This document shows, in pieces, positions 1 through 9,870 of a DNA stretch of 64,000 nt. Made by a program: the position numbers and the translations under genes. The notes under the pieces were generated by a model that worked only from the letters and a program-made list of their open reading frames with translations, had not been told where the DNA came from and made no database searches. This DNA is from Eucalyptus grandis (lineage: Eukaryota; Streptophyta; Magnoliopsida; Myrtales; Myrtaceae): positions 44,705,212-44,769,211 of the forward strand of contig NC_052614.1 in the NCBI RefSeq assembly GCF_016545825.1, read 5' to 3'. Positions within the stretch are counted from its first letter, which is position 1, and the number at the start of each line of letters is the position of its first letter.

Positions 1-447
1 CAGAAATGTTACCAAACGCACCCTAAATGTCTAGGGCGTTGGTTAGCGCACGCTCCCTTGTGTCCTTGGTTTAGGAGATGGGGTGTCCACTTACCTTAAG
101 GTCTCGATTTTTACGAAATTCCAATTTTACAAATTTAGTGACTTTTACTCGAAATTCCAATGTAGTTATACTGACTAATTTTCACTAGAAATTGCTGGTG
201 TGACAATATGTCACATGAAATGACCAGCAATGACTGGATTGTCATGTCAGCAATTATTGACTAATTAACCGGAAAGATTACATTAGAATTTCGTGTAAAG
301 GTTTAGGATTATATTGACAAAATTGAAAAGTTTATGACTAAATAAGCATCTACACAATATGTTTATGACTAATTGAATAATTTTTCCTAAAAAAATTAAA
401 TTGCATTTAAGATAAATAAACCTTTAAGGCACAATCTCATGAACTCG
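1..447. repeat. Left edge: host repeat with a non-autonomous TIR-like element copy
   Basis: No gene is visible here. From about 100 to 400 the sequence resembles copies near 8524-8805, 25390-25685 and 27958-28280, sharing phrases such as 'caaatttagt' and 'gtttatgacta'. The segment right after it (about 400-447) matches 25690-25720, so this element and its flank were duplicated together. The LINE starting at about 458 interrupts that flank. Confidence 0.5.
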
Positions 448-459
448 GTCATAGGACTT
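448..459. repeat. LINE target-site duplication, left copy
   Basis: GTCATAGGACTT abuts the T run of the LINE. The match to the right copy can be extended leftward by several bases with a few mismatches (GAACTCG versus AAACTTA). Confidence 0.75.
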
Positions 460-721
460 TTTTTTTTTGTTTGGTCGGAAATGCGATATCTATTCATTCA
501 CTTAGGTAAGTTCGAAGCAATTACATCAAAAGCATCAGCACATAGTAATTGACTAAGGTTGTCGGGGGGTTGGTTACCTAGTTTCGAGGGAGATAGTTCT
601 CTCTTTGGGCTCTTGCTAGCCAATCTGCAAGCCTATTGAACTCTCTACTGCAGTGGGCCAAAGAAAGGCCCTAGAAGTCCTTTAGTTTTTCTCGGATCCG
701 GTCCATTAACGCTGCCACTTC

Positions 722-1142
722 CTAGCTTGGCTCTGTCGCATCTTGAACAGCTTGCACGAGCAACAAGTAGTTAGAGTGTACTTGGAGGGTTCTGTTATAT
801 CTGGTGGAGAGGAAGTCTAGGGTTTCCAAGAGGGCTAAGGCTTCCGCTTGTTCCGCTGAAGATGCAGCAACCATCTTCGAGAATCCGTTGACCAGGCGAC
901 CCCAACAATCTTGGCAAATGCAAGCAATGGCGCCCTTGTTCTCAGCCGCTCGTCTGTTCTCCTCTAGATCTGGTGTTGCCCTGTTCTCGGCTGCTCCTCT
1001 ATTTTCCTCCAGATCTGGTATTGCACCTTCATTCCGGGCTCCCCTGTTTACAACCGCTCCTATGTTCTCCTCCAAATCTAGTGTTACCCTATTCTCAGCC
1101 GCTCCTCTGTTCTCCTCCAGATCTGGTGTTGCGCCTTCATTC
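722..1142 (-). pseudogene. LINE RNase H-like domain with an upstream in-frame minisatellite
   Basis: On the minus strand the downstream part encodes a segment with AEALALLETL followed by a hydrophobic strand, the look of the RVT_3 RNase H domain at the C-terminus of plant LINE ORF2. Before it comes a Glu/Asn/Ala-rich linker built of roughly 15-residue units containing DLEENRGAAENR (about 930-1142 in DNA, about four units, one longer). The repeat lies between the zinc-binding domain and RNase H. The reading frame is open through the repeat but the domain is truncated. Function is inferred from domain order; catalytic residues are not all identifiable. Confidence 0.6.
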
Positions 1143-1409
1143 CGGACAAAGGAGGCATTGATGTTGATTTTTAGCGAGTCCGAGTTCGGGGGTTGCCATC
1201 ATTGCGTGTGGGTGTCGTTTCTCTTTGATTTGTTCCTTTACTATTGTAGGTTGTGTAGTCTTCATTTAGAGCTATTGCTTTGGACAGGGTCTAATGCGGA
1301 TGAAGGGGGTTGTGTTCGAAGATAAACCGGTTCCGATCTTTCCAAATACACCCCACAGTAGTGGTGATTAGGTCGAATTTACTTGCACTTCTTGGGTCTT
1401 TTTTTTTTT

Positions 1410-1619
1410 TTAGTATAGCCATTCATCGAGTCGTGTTAACCCGAGTCTTGTGATTTTGATTTGCAAGGGGCTAGCTCTCCATATCTGAACTATCCAAGGG
1501 CAGAGCAATAAAGCGTGTTCAATGGTTTCGGCTTCATTCTTGCAAATTGGGCATAGCGGATCAGGTACGATTCTTCTTGTGCAAGTTGTCCACTGTAGGT
1601 AGTGCATTTTAGCAAGCAT
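1410..1619 (-). pseudogene. LINE ORF2 zinc-binding domain downstream of RT
   Basis: The minus-strand peptide contains CPICKNEAETIEHALLLCP followed by W, the C-x2-C ... H ... C pattern of the zf-RVT domain that follows reverse transcriptase in plant L1 elements. In such elements it binds zinc and probably nucleic acid. It lies between RT (higher coordinates) and RNase H (lower coordinates), as expected. The fragment is open for 69 codons; flanking frames are broken. Confidence 0.75.
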
Positions 1620-2411
1620 TCCAGAGAAACTATTTAACTCTAGGTAGAGTTTTAGATTTCCAAATAAATTTCCAGAGATCTGGCTTTGATTGGTGAGAGG
1701 AAGATGCTATTGTAGGTTGTGGGTTGGTTGCCTGATTTCTAGTGGTAAAATAGCCGCTTTTCACCGAATAAACCATTGATTTGTTGTTTATCTACATTAT
1801 TTTATCTATTGTAGTAGGTAATCCAATAGGGGTTGCGAGGATTTCCTTAACTCTTTGATTGTCAAACAATGACCTTATCATTACCTCGTTCCATTTTCCA
1901 TCCCTTTGCTCTATTAATGCACCCACTTTCTCTGGCTCATTTCTTGTCGCTAGCCCACCAATAGGTCCACTTTTTAACCATTTATGTTCTCTAACCGAAA
2001 TAGTCTATCCATTTCCAACGGCCCACATAACTTGAGGAGCTATCGAGTCTCTCCTTAAGACAATGCTTTGCCATCCCCACGAAGATCTGGACCCTTTTCT
2101 AGCTTTCCAAAAATCACATTGTGGATAGTAAAGGCCCTTCATTAGTTAACTTAGAAGGGAAATAGGTTACTGAGAAATGCGCCATGCTTGCTTTCCTAAC
2201 ATTGTGTTGTTGAAAGCTAGGAAGTCCGTAAAGCCTAGACCTCCTTCATCCTTTCTAAGTTTCAATTTATCCCATTTTTTTAGTGAATCACAGCAGCTTT
2301 GTTACCATTCCTCCACCAAATATTTGCAATTTTCTTTTCAATAGCTTTGCAGATTGATACAGGGATTTTAAAAATGGACATTGCATATTGCGGAATAGCC
2401 TGCACCACTGA

Positions 2412-3613
2412 TTAGATCAATATCTCCTTGCGTGTTTTTGACAGCAAGTTGTCCTTCCAACTCTCCAACTTCATATTAACTTTGGCAAGAATCCAAACAA
2501 AGATGTCTTTTTTTGAACCTCCCCAATTTGAGGGAATACCTAAGTACTTCCCCGTTTTTTCTATTTCTGGAACTCTTAACTCTTCAGCCATATTTCTTCT
2601 CAGATTCATTGGACAGCTCTTACTGAAATAGATTCTTGATTTGTTAAGATCAATAGCCTCTCCTGTTGCGAAACAATATTGATGTAGGATAGCTGCCAAA
2701 TTCTGACATTCCAATACAGTGCCATTGAGAAAGAATATAGAGTCGTCCGCAAATAGCAAGTGTGATAAGGTAGAGCAACTACTATTTAGCTTAATTCCTC
2801 GAAGAGCACCATCCAAAACTGCTTGTTTTATTAGGTGGCATAGGACAGTGGCCACTAAGATAAAAAAGATAGGGGGATAACGGATCACCTTGTCAAATTC
2901 CTCTTGTGGGCTTGAAAAAAGTTAGAGGATCTCCATTGAAGTTGATGCTGAATGAAACCGTTGACACACATTGCATCACTCATTGCACCCATTGTTCACG
3001 GAATCCCATTTTAGTCAAGCATGCTCGAAGGAAAATTCTATTCAATTCGGTCATATGCCTTTTGCATATCAAGCTTTAGGACAGCTTGGAACTTACTCTT
3101 CCTCTCCCGTGTTCGCAACTTATGTAATACTTCCTATACAATCAAGATATTGTCTTGAATTTGTCTCCCCCCCACCCCCCCCACAAAGGCACTTTGTTCT
3201 TCAGCAAAAAGGCTTGGTAGCAAGGGTTTTAGTCTATTTGTCATTACTTTAGAGATGATTTTGTAGGCAAAATTGCACAGGTTGATGGGTCGGAATTGTT
3301 CAAGCTTTTCAGGGTTTGGAACTTTGGGAATAAGGGTGATTTGGATTCTGTTCACGTTGAGATTTAGGTGTCCTGTTTCAAAGAAATTATGCACTTCTCT
3401 AAAAATTCCCTAACTTATATCTGGCCAATGATTTCGGTAAAATAGCCCATTTAGCCCATCTGGTCCTAAAGCTTTATTAGCTCCTAATTGTTGCATTGCA
3501 GCAGCAATCTCCTCCATTGTAATAGATTCTACTAACCTTTGGTTCATCATTTCATCAACTATGGTTGGTATTAGTTGTATAACAAGCTGAAAATTTCGAG
3601 ACCCCACAAACAT
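2412..3613 (-). pseudogene. LINE reverse transcriptase, fragmented
   Basis: Three minus-strand pieces line up as one reverse transcriptase. At 3410-3613 the N-terminal part reads ANKALGPDGLNGLFYR. At 3134-3394 comes NRIQITLIPKVPNPEK with FRPINLCNFAYKIISK, the classic non-LTR RT blocks. At 2412-2888 comes LLFADDSIFF, the catalytic box (A/D/D at residues 47-49 of that piece). Frames change between pieces, there is a C-rich stretch near 3167-3182, and stops interrupt the pieces, so no active enzyme is encoded. In a live element this enzyme primes cDNA synthesis on nicked chromosomal DNA. Confidence 0.85.
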
Positions 3614-3873
3614 GTATAAATAGTTGCATGGAAAAAATTTGTATTTCTATATCCCCATTTTAATCAATTAATTCTTGAGCACATGCCCCAATACATTTCC
3701 TCTTGCTGCCAAAGCTTTTCCATTTCTTGGTTTATCCACTTTGCTACCTTGCTTTCTTTATATGCTTCGTTTCCATTTGTCAGCCTTTATAATTCATTCT
3801 TCTGCTCGTCAATTCTCTTCTTAGCATTATGGAATCTATTTTTACTCCACATTGCCAACTGTTGAGCCACAAG

Positions 3874-4407
3874 CTACAACTTTTCCACTATATTTAGCCT
3901 TTGGGAGTCATTTTCAGCCCATGTTTTCTTTACTAACTGCATACTTTCCTCATCTTCTGACCAAAATGCTTCATATCGAAAAACCCTCCTCTTCCGATCT
4001 TTCCGCGAGTGTAATGATAGTGTAATAGAGCTGTGATCATATCCTATAGCTGGTAGTGCTACACATTCAGCATGAGGATAAGCTATCCTCCAATCTAGGT
4101 TACATAATCCTCTATCTAGTCGTTTCTTCACAAATTGATCTCCTGCTCGATTGTTTGTCTAGGTGAATGTTCATCCCTTGGATTCCAAATCCATTAAAGA
4201 GCACTGGCTGAGGAAGTCCTTGAATGCTGTTAGACGGTAATTTTCAGCTCTTTTTCTTCCCACTTTTTCCCAGTGATACAGTATTTCATTGAAATCCCCT
4301 AAGCAAAGCCAAGGTAGATGGTAGTTTCTACTTGCTCTATAGATGGCCTCCCATAACTGCACTCTTTCTTGAAAAACATTAGGAGCATGTATAAAGGTAA
4401 CATGCAT
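3874..4407 (-). pseudogene. LINE endonuclease domain, fragmented
   Basis: The 4171-4407 piece contains WLCLGDFNEIL, the GDFN motif of the endonuclease/exonuclease/phosphatase fold. The 3874-4131 piece contains KKRLDRGLCN and GYDHSSI, matching the typical 'RLDR' and 'SDH' regions near the C-terminal end of that domain. The two pieces lie in different frames. In working LINEs this domain nicks the target DNA that primes reverse transcription. It sits between ORF1 and RT as expected. It is non-functional here because of the broken frame. Confidence 0.8.
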
Positions 4408-4600
4408 CCTCTGTCTGGTTTCTTAATTTGGCATTGAACACTTATATAGCTGATTCGTCGTTTATACAGCAGCTCCCTCTCTTTTGTGGGCTTTTCTCTA
4501 CCATGATTTGTAGTGCTAAGTGCTTTGTCAATGGACTATGTTCCTGTTGAGTTGGCTGGTCAACATTCTTTTGTCCCCAAATGGTATTCAAATTCTGATC

Positions 4601-5472
4601 CTATTGTTGTTTTTCATTCTCAGGAATTGAGTGAATTGGGGTCTCTAGCACACTCTCATCATCTTCTTGGATTATCTCTTGTTTGCCATAGAAAATTTTA
4701 ACATATGGGCTGAGTTCATGCACTTCTGCTCTTAGCCATTGCCCAAATCTTCCCGGTAAGTTTTCTGTCAGCCTTGAATTCTCATGGGGTATTTCTTTGC
4801 AATCAGTAGCATAATGCCCAATTTTACTGCATGAGTAACAATAATGTGAAAGTTGCTCATATTTAAACTCTACCCATAGTTTCTTCCTCTCCAAATTAAC
4901 AATTAGTCCTGTCTTTAGAGGATTTTCCAGATTCAGCTTTACTTTTGACTTGCTAATCTTGTAATGACTATTACTTTTTGCTTCTAATTTCACATCTATT
5001 ACTTCTCCCAATTTAGATGCTATATCCCTGATTACTTCATTAGTGACTCACCCAAACGGAAGGCCATATAAATTAACCCAAAAGGCACAATGGGTAAATT
5101 CATAACAGATCTCTACAGTATCAGGATCACATTGTTGTAGGACTAGTAAGTTGCTGGAGAAACACCATGGCCCAAAATCTAATACTCTCTATTTTTCAGC
5201 TTCCAACTGGAAAGCAAAGGAGAAATAACCTGGTTCAAGCATTGTACAGGTAACATTCTCGACCCTCCAAACTCTTTTCATAGTATTCACGAAGGCTTAA
5301 AATTCACATTCAGTCTAGAGTACAACTTCCCGAACATTGTTTTCCGACATTCTATCATTTTTTCTTCTAAAATATCACTTTTTATATCCACAACATCATC
5401 TACAGACCATAACTTACCTAAAATTTTGCAAAGGTCCGCTAAATGCCTTTCTTCCTCGATTTGACCTGCCAT
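4601..5472 (-). pseudogene. LINE ORF1 (gag-like, DUF4283/zinc knuckle), fragmented
   Basis: The 5287-5472 piece starts MAGQIEEERHLADLCKILGK, which looks like the N-terminal DUF4283-type region common in plant LINE ORF1 proteins. The 4601-5011 piece carries a CCHC zinc knuckle (C58, C61, H66, C71: CYSCSKIGHYATDC). Such proteins coat the element RNA. The two pieces are separated by a stretch with stops and frameshifts. Sequence from 5473 to about 5920 looks like the 5' untranslated leader of the LINE. Confidence 0.7.
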
Positions 5473-5934
5473 CTCTTGTTCTCCAGAATTTGATTTAAAG
5501 GGTTTGTCACACTTGCTGGCTTAAACAGTTTGGAACCAGCGAGAGAGGAGATCGAGTGACTGGGTATGGTGAGTGATGGTTTGAAGGGAGCTCCGGTGCA
5601 ATTTATGAAGCCTGGGTATGGCGAGTGATGGTTTCAGACAGTGTATGGTGCATGGGTATCTCAAAGGAGTTTCGGGCAATGGGATTGTCGATCTAATGGT
5701 GTAAGACAGGCTACCACAGCCGACTCGAAGAGGTTGGGATGGACATTAGGGTTTCGCTGGGGGTGGGATTTTTATCGAGAGCTTGGGGTGAACAAAATGG
5801 GGTTTTGTATAGAATGATTTAGGGTTTTCCATTGTGATAGAAACAAACCTTACCTTGAAGGTGGGAAATCTACCCAGTTGGTAGAGAGGAACTCGCCATA
5901 CCGTGAGAGCCAGACTCACATGATCACAAACTTA

Positions 5935-5946
5935 GTCATAGGACTT
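5935..5946. repeat. LINE target-site duplication, right copy
   Basis: Identical 12-base word to 448-459. The sequence that follows (ctcaagccttggactcaa) resumes the host repeat found uninterrupted around 25750-25780. Confidence 0.75.
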
Positions 5947-6142
5947 AGGACCTCAAGCCTTGGACTCAAGATTAGACCCAGAGTGCGTGCCCCAAATTCA
6001 AGATCCTAGGAGTTGGATGCTAGAGGTCATTCCGAGGACTTGTGGCCCTAGATGCTCAAGTCTAGCCGCGGTATCCATAGTCTAGATAGTCCAAGGTCCA
6101 TGTGTCTAGAGGCCTGGTTAGGCCGCTAGGTCTTATTTTAGG
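5947..6142. repeat. Host repeat continuing to the right of the LINE
   Basis: This segment aligns by eye with 25750-25880 (shared phrases 'ctcaagccttggactcaa' and 'gatgctcaagtctagcc'). It contains no coding sequence that I can support. Confidence 0.6.
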
Positions 6143-6784
6143 CTATGTAGCACTGACACGGACACGCAACACGCGACACGACACGACACGCTGACACGTC
6201 ATTTATTAAAAATAGAGAATTTCGACACGTTTCGACACGTTATATATTAAATATATTTTACATAAATAAATAATAATAATAGCCTAGAGTTAATTTACAC
6301 AAAAAATATTAAATAATATCATTCATTATTTTAATTTGTTACAATAATACACAAAACTTAGAGGAAAAAAACATTATTTAAAGAAAAATGCTGAATTGAT
6401 ATTTTTAAATTTATTTATTTATCATATATAGCATTTTTTATTACTTCTTTCATAGTAAAAGACTTTAAAAAAAATAAAACAATTCTAAAAAACAAAACTT
6501 AAAAAAAATATTGACCACGTGCGTGTATATTTATAGCAATTTTATTACTTCTTTTGTGTATATTTATATTTTGACCCCTCAAGTATTAGAAATTTTTAAA
6601 ATTAATTTCATGCGTGTCGAATCGCGTGTCGGAATTCTGGACTTGCGTGTCGGAGAAAGTTGACTACGTGTCGGATTTTTTGGTACTCGTTGACCGTGTG
6701 TCGAAGCGTGTCGGGACATGTCGGACACGTGTCGGAGTGTTGGACACGACATGAAGGCTTCCGGAGAGTGTCCGTGCTACATAG
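6143..6784. mobile_element. Non-autonomous hAT-like DNA element (642 bp)
   Basis: Both ends carry an 11-bp perfect terminal inverted repeat, CTATGTAGCAC and GTGCTACATAG. It is flanked by an identical 8-bp duplication ATTTTAGG (6135-6142 and 6785-6792), the size typical of hAT insertions. The ends are packed with short CACG/CGTG words (gacacg, cgtgtcgg) in opposite orientations at the two ends, like transposase-binding subterminal repeats. The AT-rich middle has no ORF. A decayed relative is at 28684-29281. Confidence 0.85.
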
Positions 6785-6792
6785 ATTTTAGG

Positions 6793-7914
6793 TCCCCTTG
6801 AGTCCTAAGTTTAGGCGTTAGGGTGTTCGATCTGATTGCAAGGTCTCAAGTTTTTATGAGATAGAGAGTCCTAGCAGATGTGAAGGTCAAGTTAGATTCT
6901 TGAAAATGAATATCGTTTAAAAGCATAAATCATTTTCAAAATTTATATATAAATATTTGTTCATCGTAAAAAGGTTTCTTCTTAACTCATTTTGAAAGTC
7001 ATATTGATAGTTCTGATAGTTAGTTTTACATAAAACAAATGTATCCTTTGTGGTTTTAAAAATTTACTCCGAGGCCTCCAATAAGAACTTATAGAATCCA
7101 CTAATTAAGAAAATTACGATGAGGTGGCTTAATTATAAAATTTTCAAATCAAAGTAGAAAAGAAAAAGTTTCGAGTAATTTGATATAAAGAAATAATTAA
7201 TGAATAACATCAAGTATGATGATGTTTTACTAAGATGACAATTAAGGACTTGTTCCGTTTGTTTTGTTGAAGTTGTGAAAATTCAAGAAAATATTTTTTT
7301 AGGAAAATGGCAATATTTTTTTGTGTTTGTATAAAATCAATTTCCTTAATTTAAGCATAAATTTTCCATGAACTAAGTATGATGATGTTTACTAAAATGA
7401 CAACTTACTTAACGACATGTCCTATTTGTTTCGCTCAAACTGTCCCATTTCTAGAAAATTACATTATTTTCTTATATTTTTCTCAAATCATTTTCCTTAA
7501 GGTGAATACTATTTTCTCTTGTCTCTTCAATGCCTCTTTGTAGCCTTTTTGACCAAAGGGCTCCATCCACCATTCCCCATTGCTTTTTTTACTTTTTTTA
7601 TTTATAGGATGACATTGCTTTGACAAAAGGCTCCCCCCACCATTTCAAAATTGGCTTGGTAAGCTCTTTGGCTATTCAGATTTGAGTGGGTTTCAAGCAA
7701 TAAGCCTATTTGGGCACTGTCATCTCTCATCTTCACTCTACCTAATTAAAAAAGGAAAAGATTATGATGAGTATAAGTTAATTGGATCTCTAAATTATTG
7801 TCGAAATTTCCTCTGTAAATTAAAAAAAAAAAAAGTACGTATAGTCAAATCTTGTCAATATCTAAGTTGAATATCTAAGTTAATATAAGTTAATTTATGT
7901 GAGATAACTAGAAG
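6793..7914. other. AT-rich DNA without recognisable content
   Basis: The first part (6793-6900) is more host repeat. The rest is AT-rich with homopolymer runs. A related phrase recurs twice ('aagtatgatgatgttt' near 7214 and 7376), suggesting an old internal duplication. I see no gene. Confidence 0.4.
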
Positions 7915-8420
7915 ATGTGCTGAACTCTATGGCACCTCATATTGCAGTCAGGCTCTCTGTCGATAGTCTGGTCAAATTACCATCTCTTGGTAAATAATAA
8001 GCATTTGGGATGCTAATATTAACAAGACAGTACTTATACTTGGAGAAGAATGATGAAGTGGAGAGGCTTATTGGAACCATATGGCTCATTGAAAAATGAC
8101 AGTAATTATACTATATTATGGGCAATGGCTAGTATACTTTCCAATGGTGAATCATTGGCATCCTCTCGGGGCTCAATTAGACAATTTTTCATGAAGAGGA
8201 GTACATGAATCCTCTCTAGGAATTCATCCAGAAGTTGCAGATGTAATCAGACGCGCCAATTGGGGTAGGCCTCTAGCAAGATCGGAGTATCCATTCAGCA
8301 TTTAGCATCCAAGTTGCATTAGCAGACAACCTCAGACATGGAAGACAAGCATTTTATTCTCTGGCTTTGGTGATGTAATATGTCACACCGCTGCTATATA
8401 ACGGGCCAAACGTCTCTTGA
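7915..8420. repeat. Old duplicated segment, paralogue of 26280-26598 plus 27786-27960
   Basis: Long stretches match the later segment, including 'ggagaagaatgatgaagt' (8043 and 26399) and 'gtgaatcattggcatcct' (8147 and 26476). At 8325-8345 this copy reads straight through the point where the later copy holds a 1.18-kb DNA element, so it preserves an empty site. On the plus strand both copies could read a similar peptide containing VNHWHP and ESSLGI, but this copy has a stop in it. I do not recognise the source. Confidence 0.6.
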
Positions 8421-8523
8421 CATACTTACGTACTTTCTCGACCCTTGGCTCTATTTTATTGCGCCAGTGGACTCTTCACAAAATGAGGGAACAGTGTACT
8501 GAAAAGAGTGTGCTATGCAATCA

Positions 8524-8805
8524 ATAGGAGAAAATTACCCAATTAGTCTTAAACCTATCCTATAGCCTATTTAGCCCTAAACGTTTCAATTTTGCAAATT
8601 TAGTCATAAACCTCGGTCCAAAATTTCAATGCAGTCCTTCCAATTAATTTTCATGAGAAATCACCAATATGGCGATCTAGTTATCACTAAACATCATACG
8701 TGGCACACCACTACATCAACGATTTTCAACGAAAATTGCCAGAAGAGTTATATTGAAATTTCACATAAAAGTTCAGAATTAAATTGGTAAAATAAAAAAA
8801 AAAAA
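8524..8805. repeat. Non-autonomous TIR-like element copy
   Basis: It begins 'gagaaaattacccaattagt' and contains 'caaatttagtcataaacct' and 'tcatacgtggca', the internal phrases shared with the copies near 100-400, 25390-25685 and 27958-28280. It is non-coding. Confidence 0.5.
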
Positions 8806-9110
8806 TGTGATTACAGAAGTACATCTAAAGAAGCTACCTCATATTCAAACGCCCAACTACCTATTACCGCTAATAGGGGCAAGTCACTCAAAGCATAGTA
8901 ACTACCACCCATGAAGCACGATGAGGGGAAGGCGCGCATTGACCACAGGAGCAATGTCTTCCACCGAGAAGGGCATGCCAAGACCCAAACATCCATTTTG
9001 GTGTAAAGGATGTATATCGTTCCTAATTGATTTCCAATCATATGTACAAATAACATGTCCGATCTTTTTCTCATAGGCAAGAAATGAGGCCAACCATCTG
9101 AAGAACAATG
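8806..9110. other. Remnant of gene-family 5' flank followed by unknown sequence
   Basis: The first ~50 bases match the 5' flank of both downstream gene copies (compare 'gattacagaagtacatctaa' with 35311 onward and 43219 onward). The similarity then stops. The remainder has two overlapping minus-strand open frames of 68 and 89 codons with no recognisable motif. I treat them as chance openings or unknown retroelement sequence. Confidence 0.4.
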
Positions 9111-9479
9111 TCCTCGAATGTCGAAGCAGGGGGTATCCCTCTCCTTTAATCTCTCTTATTCACTTGGACTTAGTGAATTCGACAACATTTGAATGCCCCA
9201 TCTGGGAAAAAGATCATCACGTTAACTTGGAAATATATTTGGTGATCCACGTTAAAATTTTTCAAGCTTCACATAGGTTAAATGTCTCTTTGAAACAAGC
9301 ATTTGAAAAGGAAAAGACTTTGAACTTTGCGGAGTGTCGTAGATAATAAGGGAACGTTCTTCACGGATAAGATCAGGGCCATATAACCGTTTTTCAAGCG
9401 ATCCTAGCCACTTTAGGTGATTTGCGTATATCATGCATATTTTCTTTGTGCATATTTTTTTTTTTTTTTGAAAATACAA

Positions 9480-9870
9480 AAAAGTCGAGACAACAGAATG
9501 CGGATAAAGGATAATTTTGTATCGGCTCCAATTTACCCTTCATGATATTCTCCTAACATGATTCGTTGTCATTTTTTTTATCGGAAATTTTAATACTTGA
9601 AGAACATAAGCATATGAAGGGTAATTTGTATCGAGTCTAATTACTTATTTTGATATTGTTTCTAACATGATTCTCTTTTCTAGAGAAATATCAAACACTT
9701 GAAGACAAATGCAGGTAAAGGGCAATTTGGAGCTACCAAATATCCAATAGAATGATTTCATGAATTGTTATCACCCGAAGGATAAATACAAGTGAAGGGT
9801 AATGATGTATCATTTCCAATCTTTCAATCCCTCAAAATTCTTGTACTAACATATTCTTTCCTATTCTGTA
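9480..9870. repeat. Degenerate ~100-bp tandem repeat, about four units
   Basis: Units share an 'acttgaag..aaatgca..tgaagggtaat' core followed by a T-rich part with 'taacatgattc'. They begin near 9490, 9590, 9690 and 9772. Divergence is high and there is no coding potential. Confidence 0.55.

Larger units (their letters stand above)
458..5934 (-). mobile_element. L1-type LINE retrotransposon, decayed, minus strand
   Basis: Read on the minus strand, the order is a gag-like ORF1 with a zinc knuckle, an apurinic-type endonuclease, reverse transcriptase with FADD, a zinc-binding domain downstream of RT, and an RNase H-like domain. This is the order of plant L1 elements that carry RNase H. The 3' end is marked by an 11-T run at 458-468 (the A tail on the minus strand). 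The 12-base word GTCATAGGACTT sits on both sides (448-459 and 5935-5946). Every frame is broken by stops or frameshifts, so the element is dead. The flanks join up as a continuous copy of the repeat seen intact at 25690-25880. Confidence 0.85.

Noticed and set aside
5860..5915. tRNA-like words ('cagttggtagag') at the 5' end of the LINE
   Set aside because: There is no matching B box at the right distance and no cloverleaf that I can draw. It lies within the LINE boundaries.
8811..9108. Two overlapping minus-strand frames of 89 and 68 codons
   Set aside because: No recognisable motif, different frames over the same bases, and the left end is duplicated gene flank.
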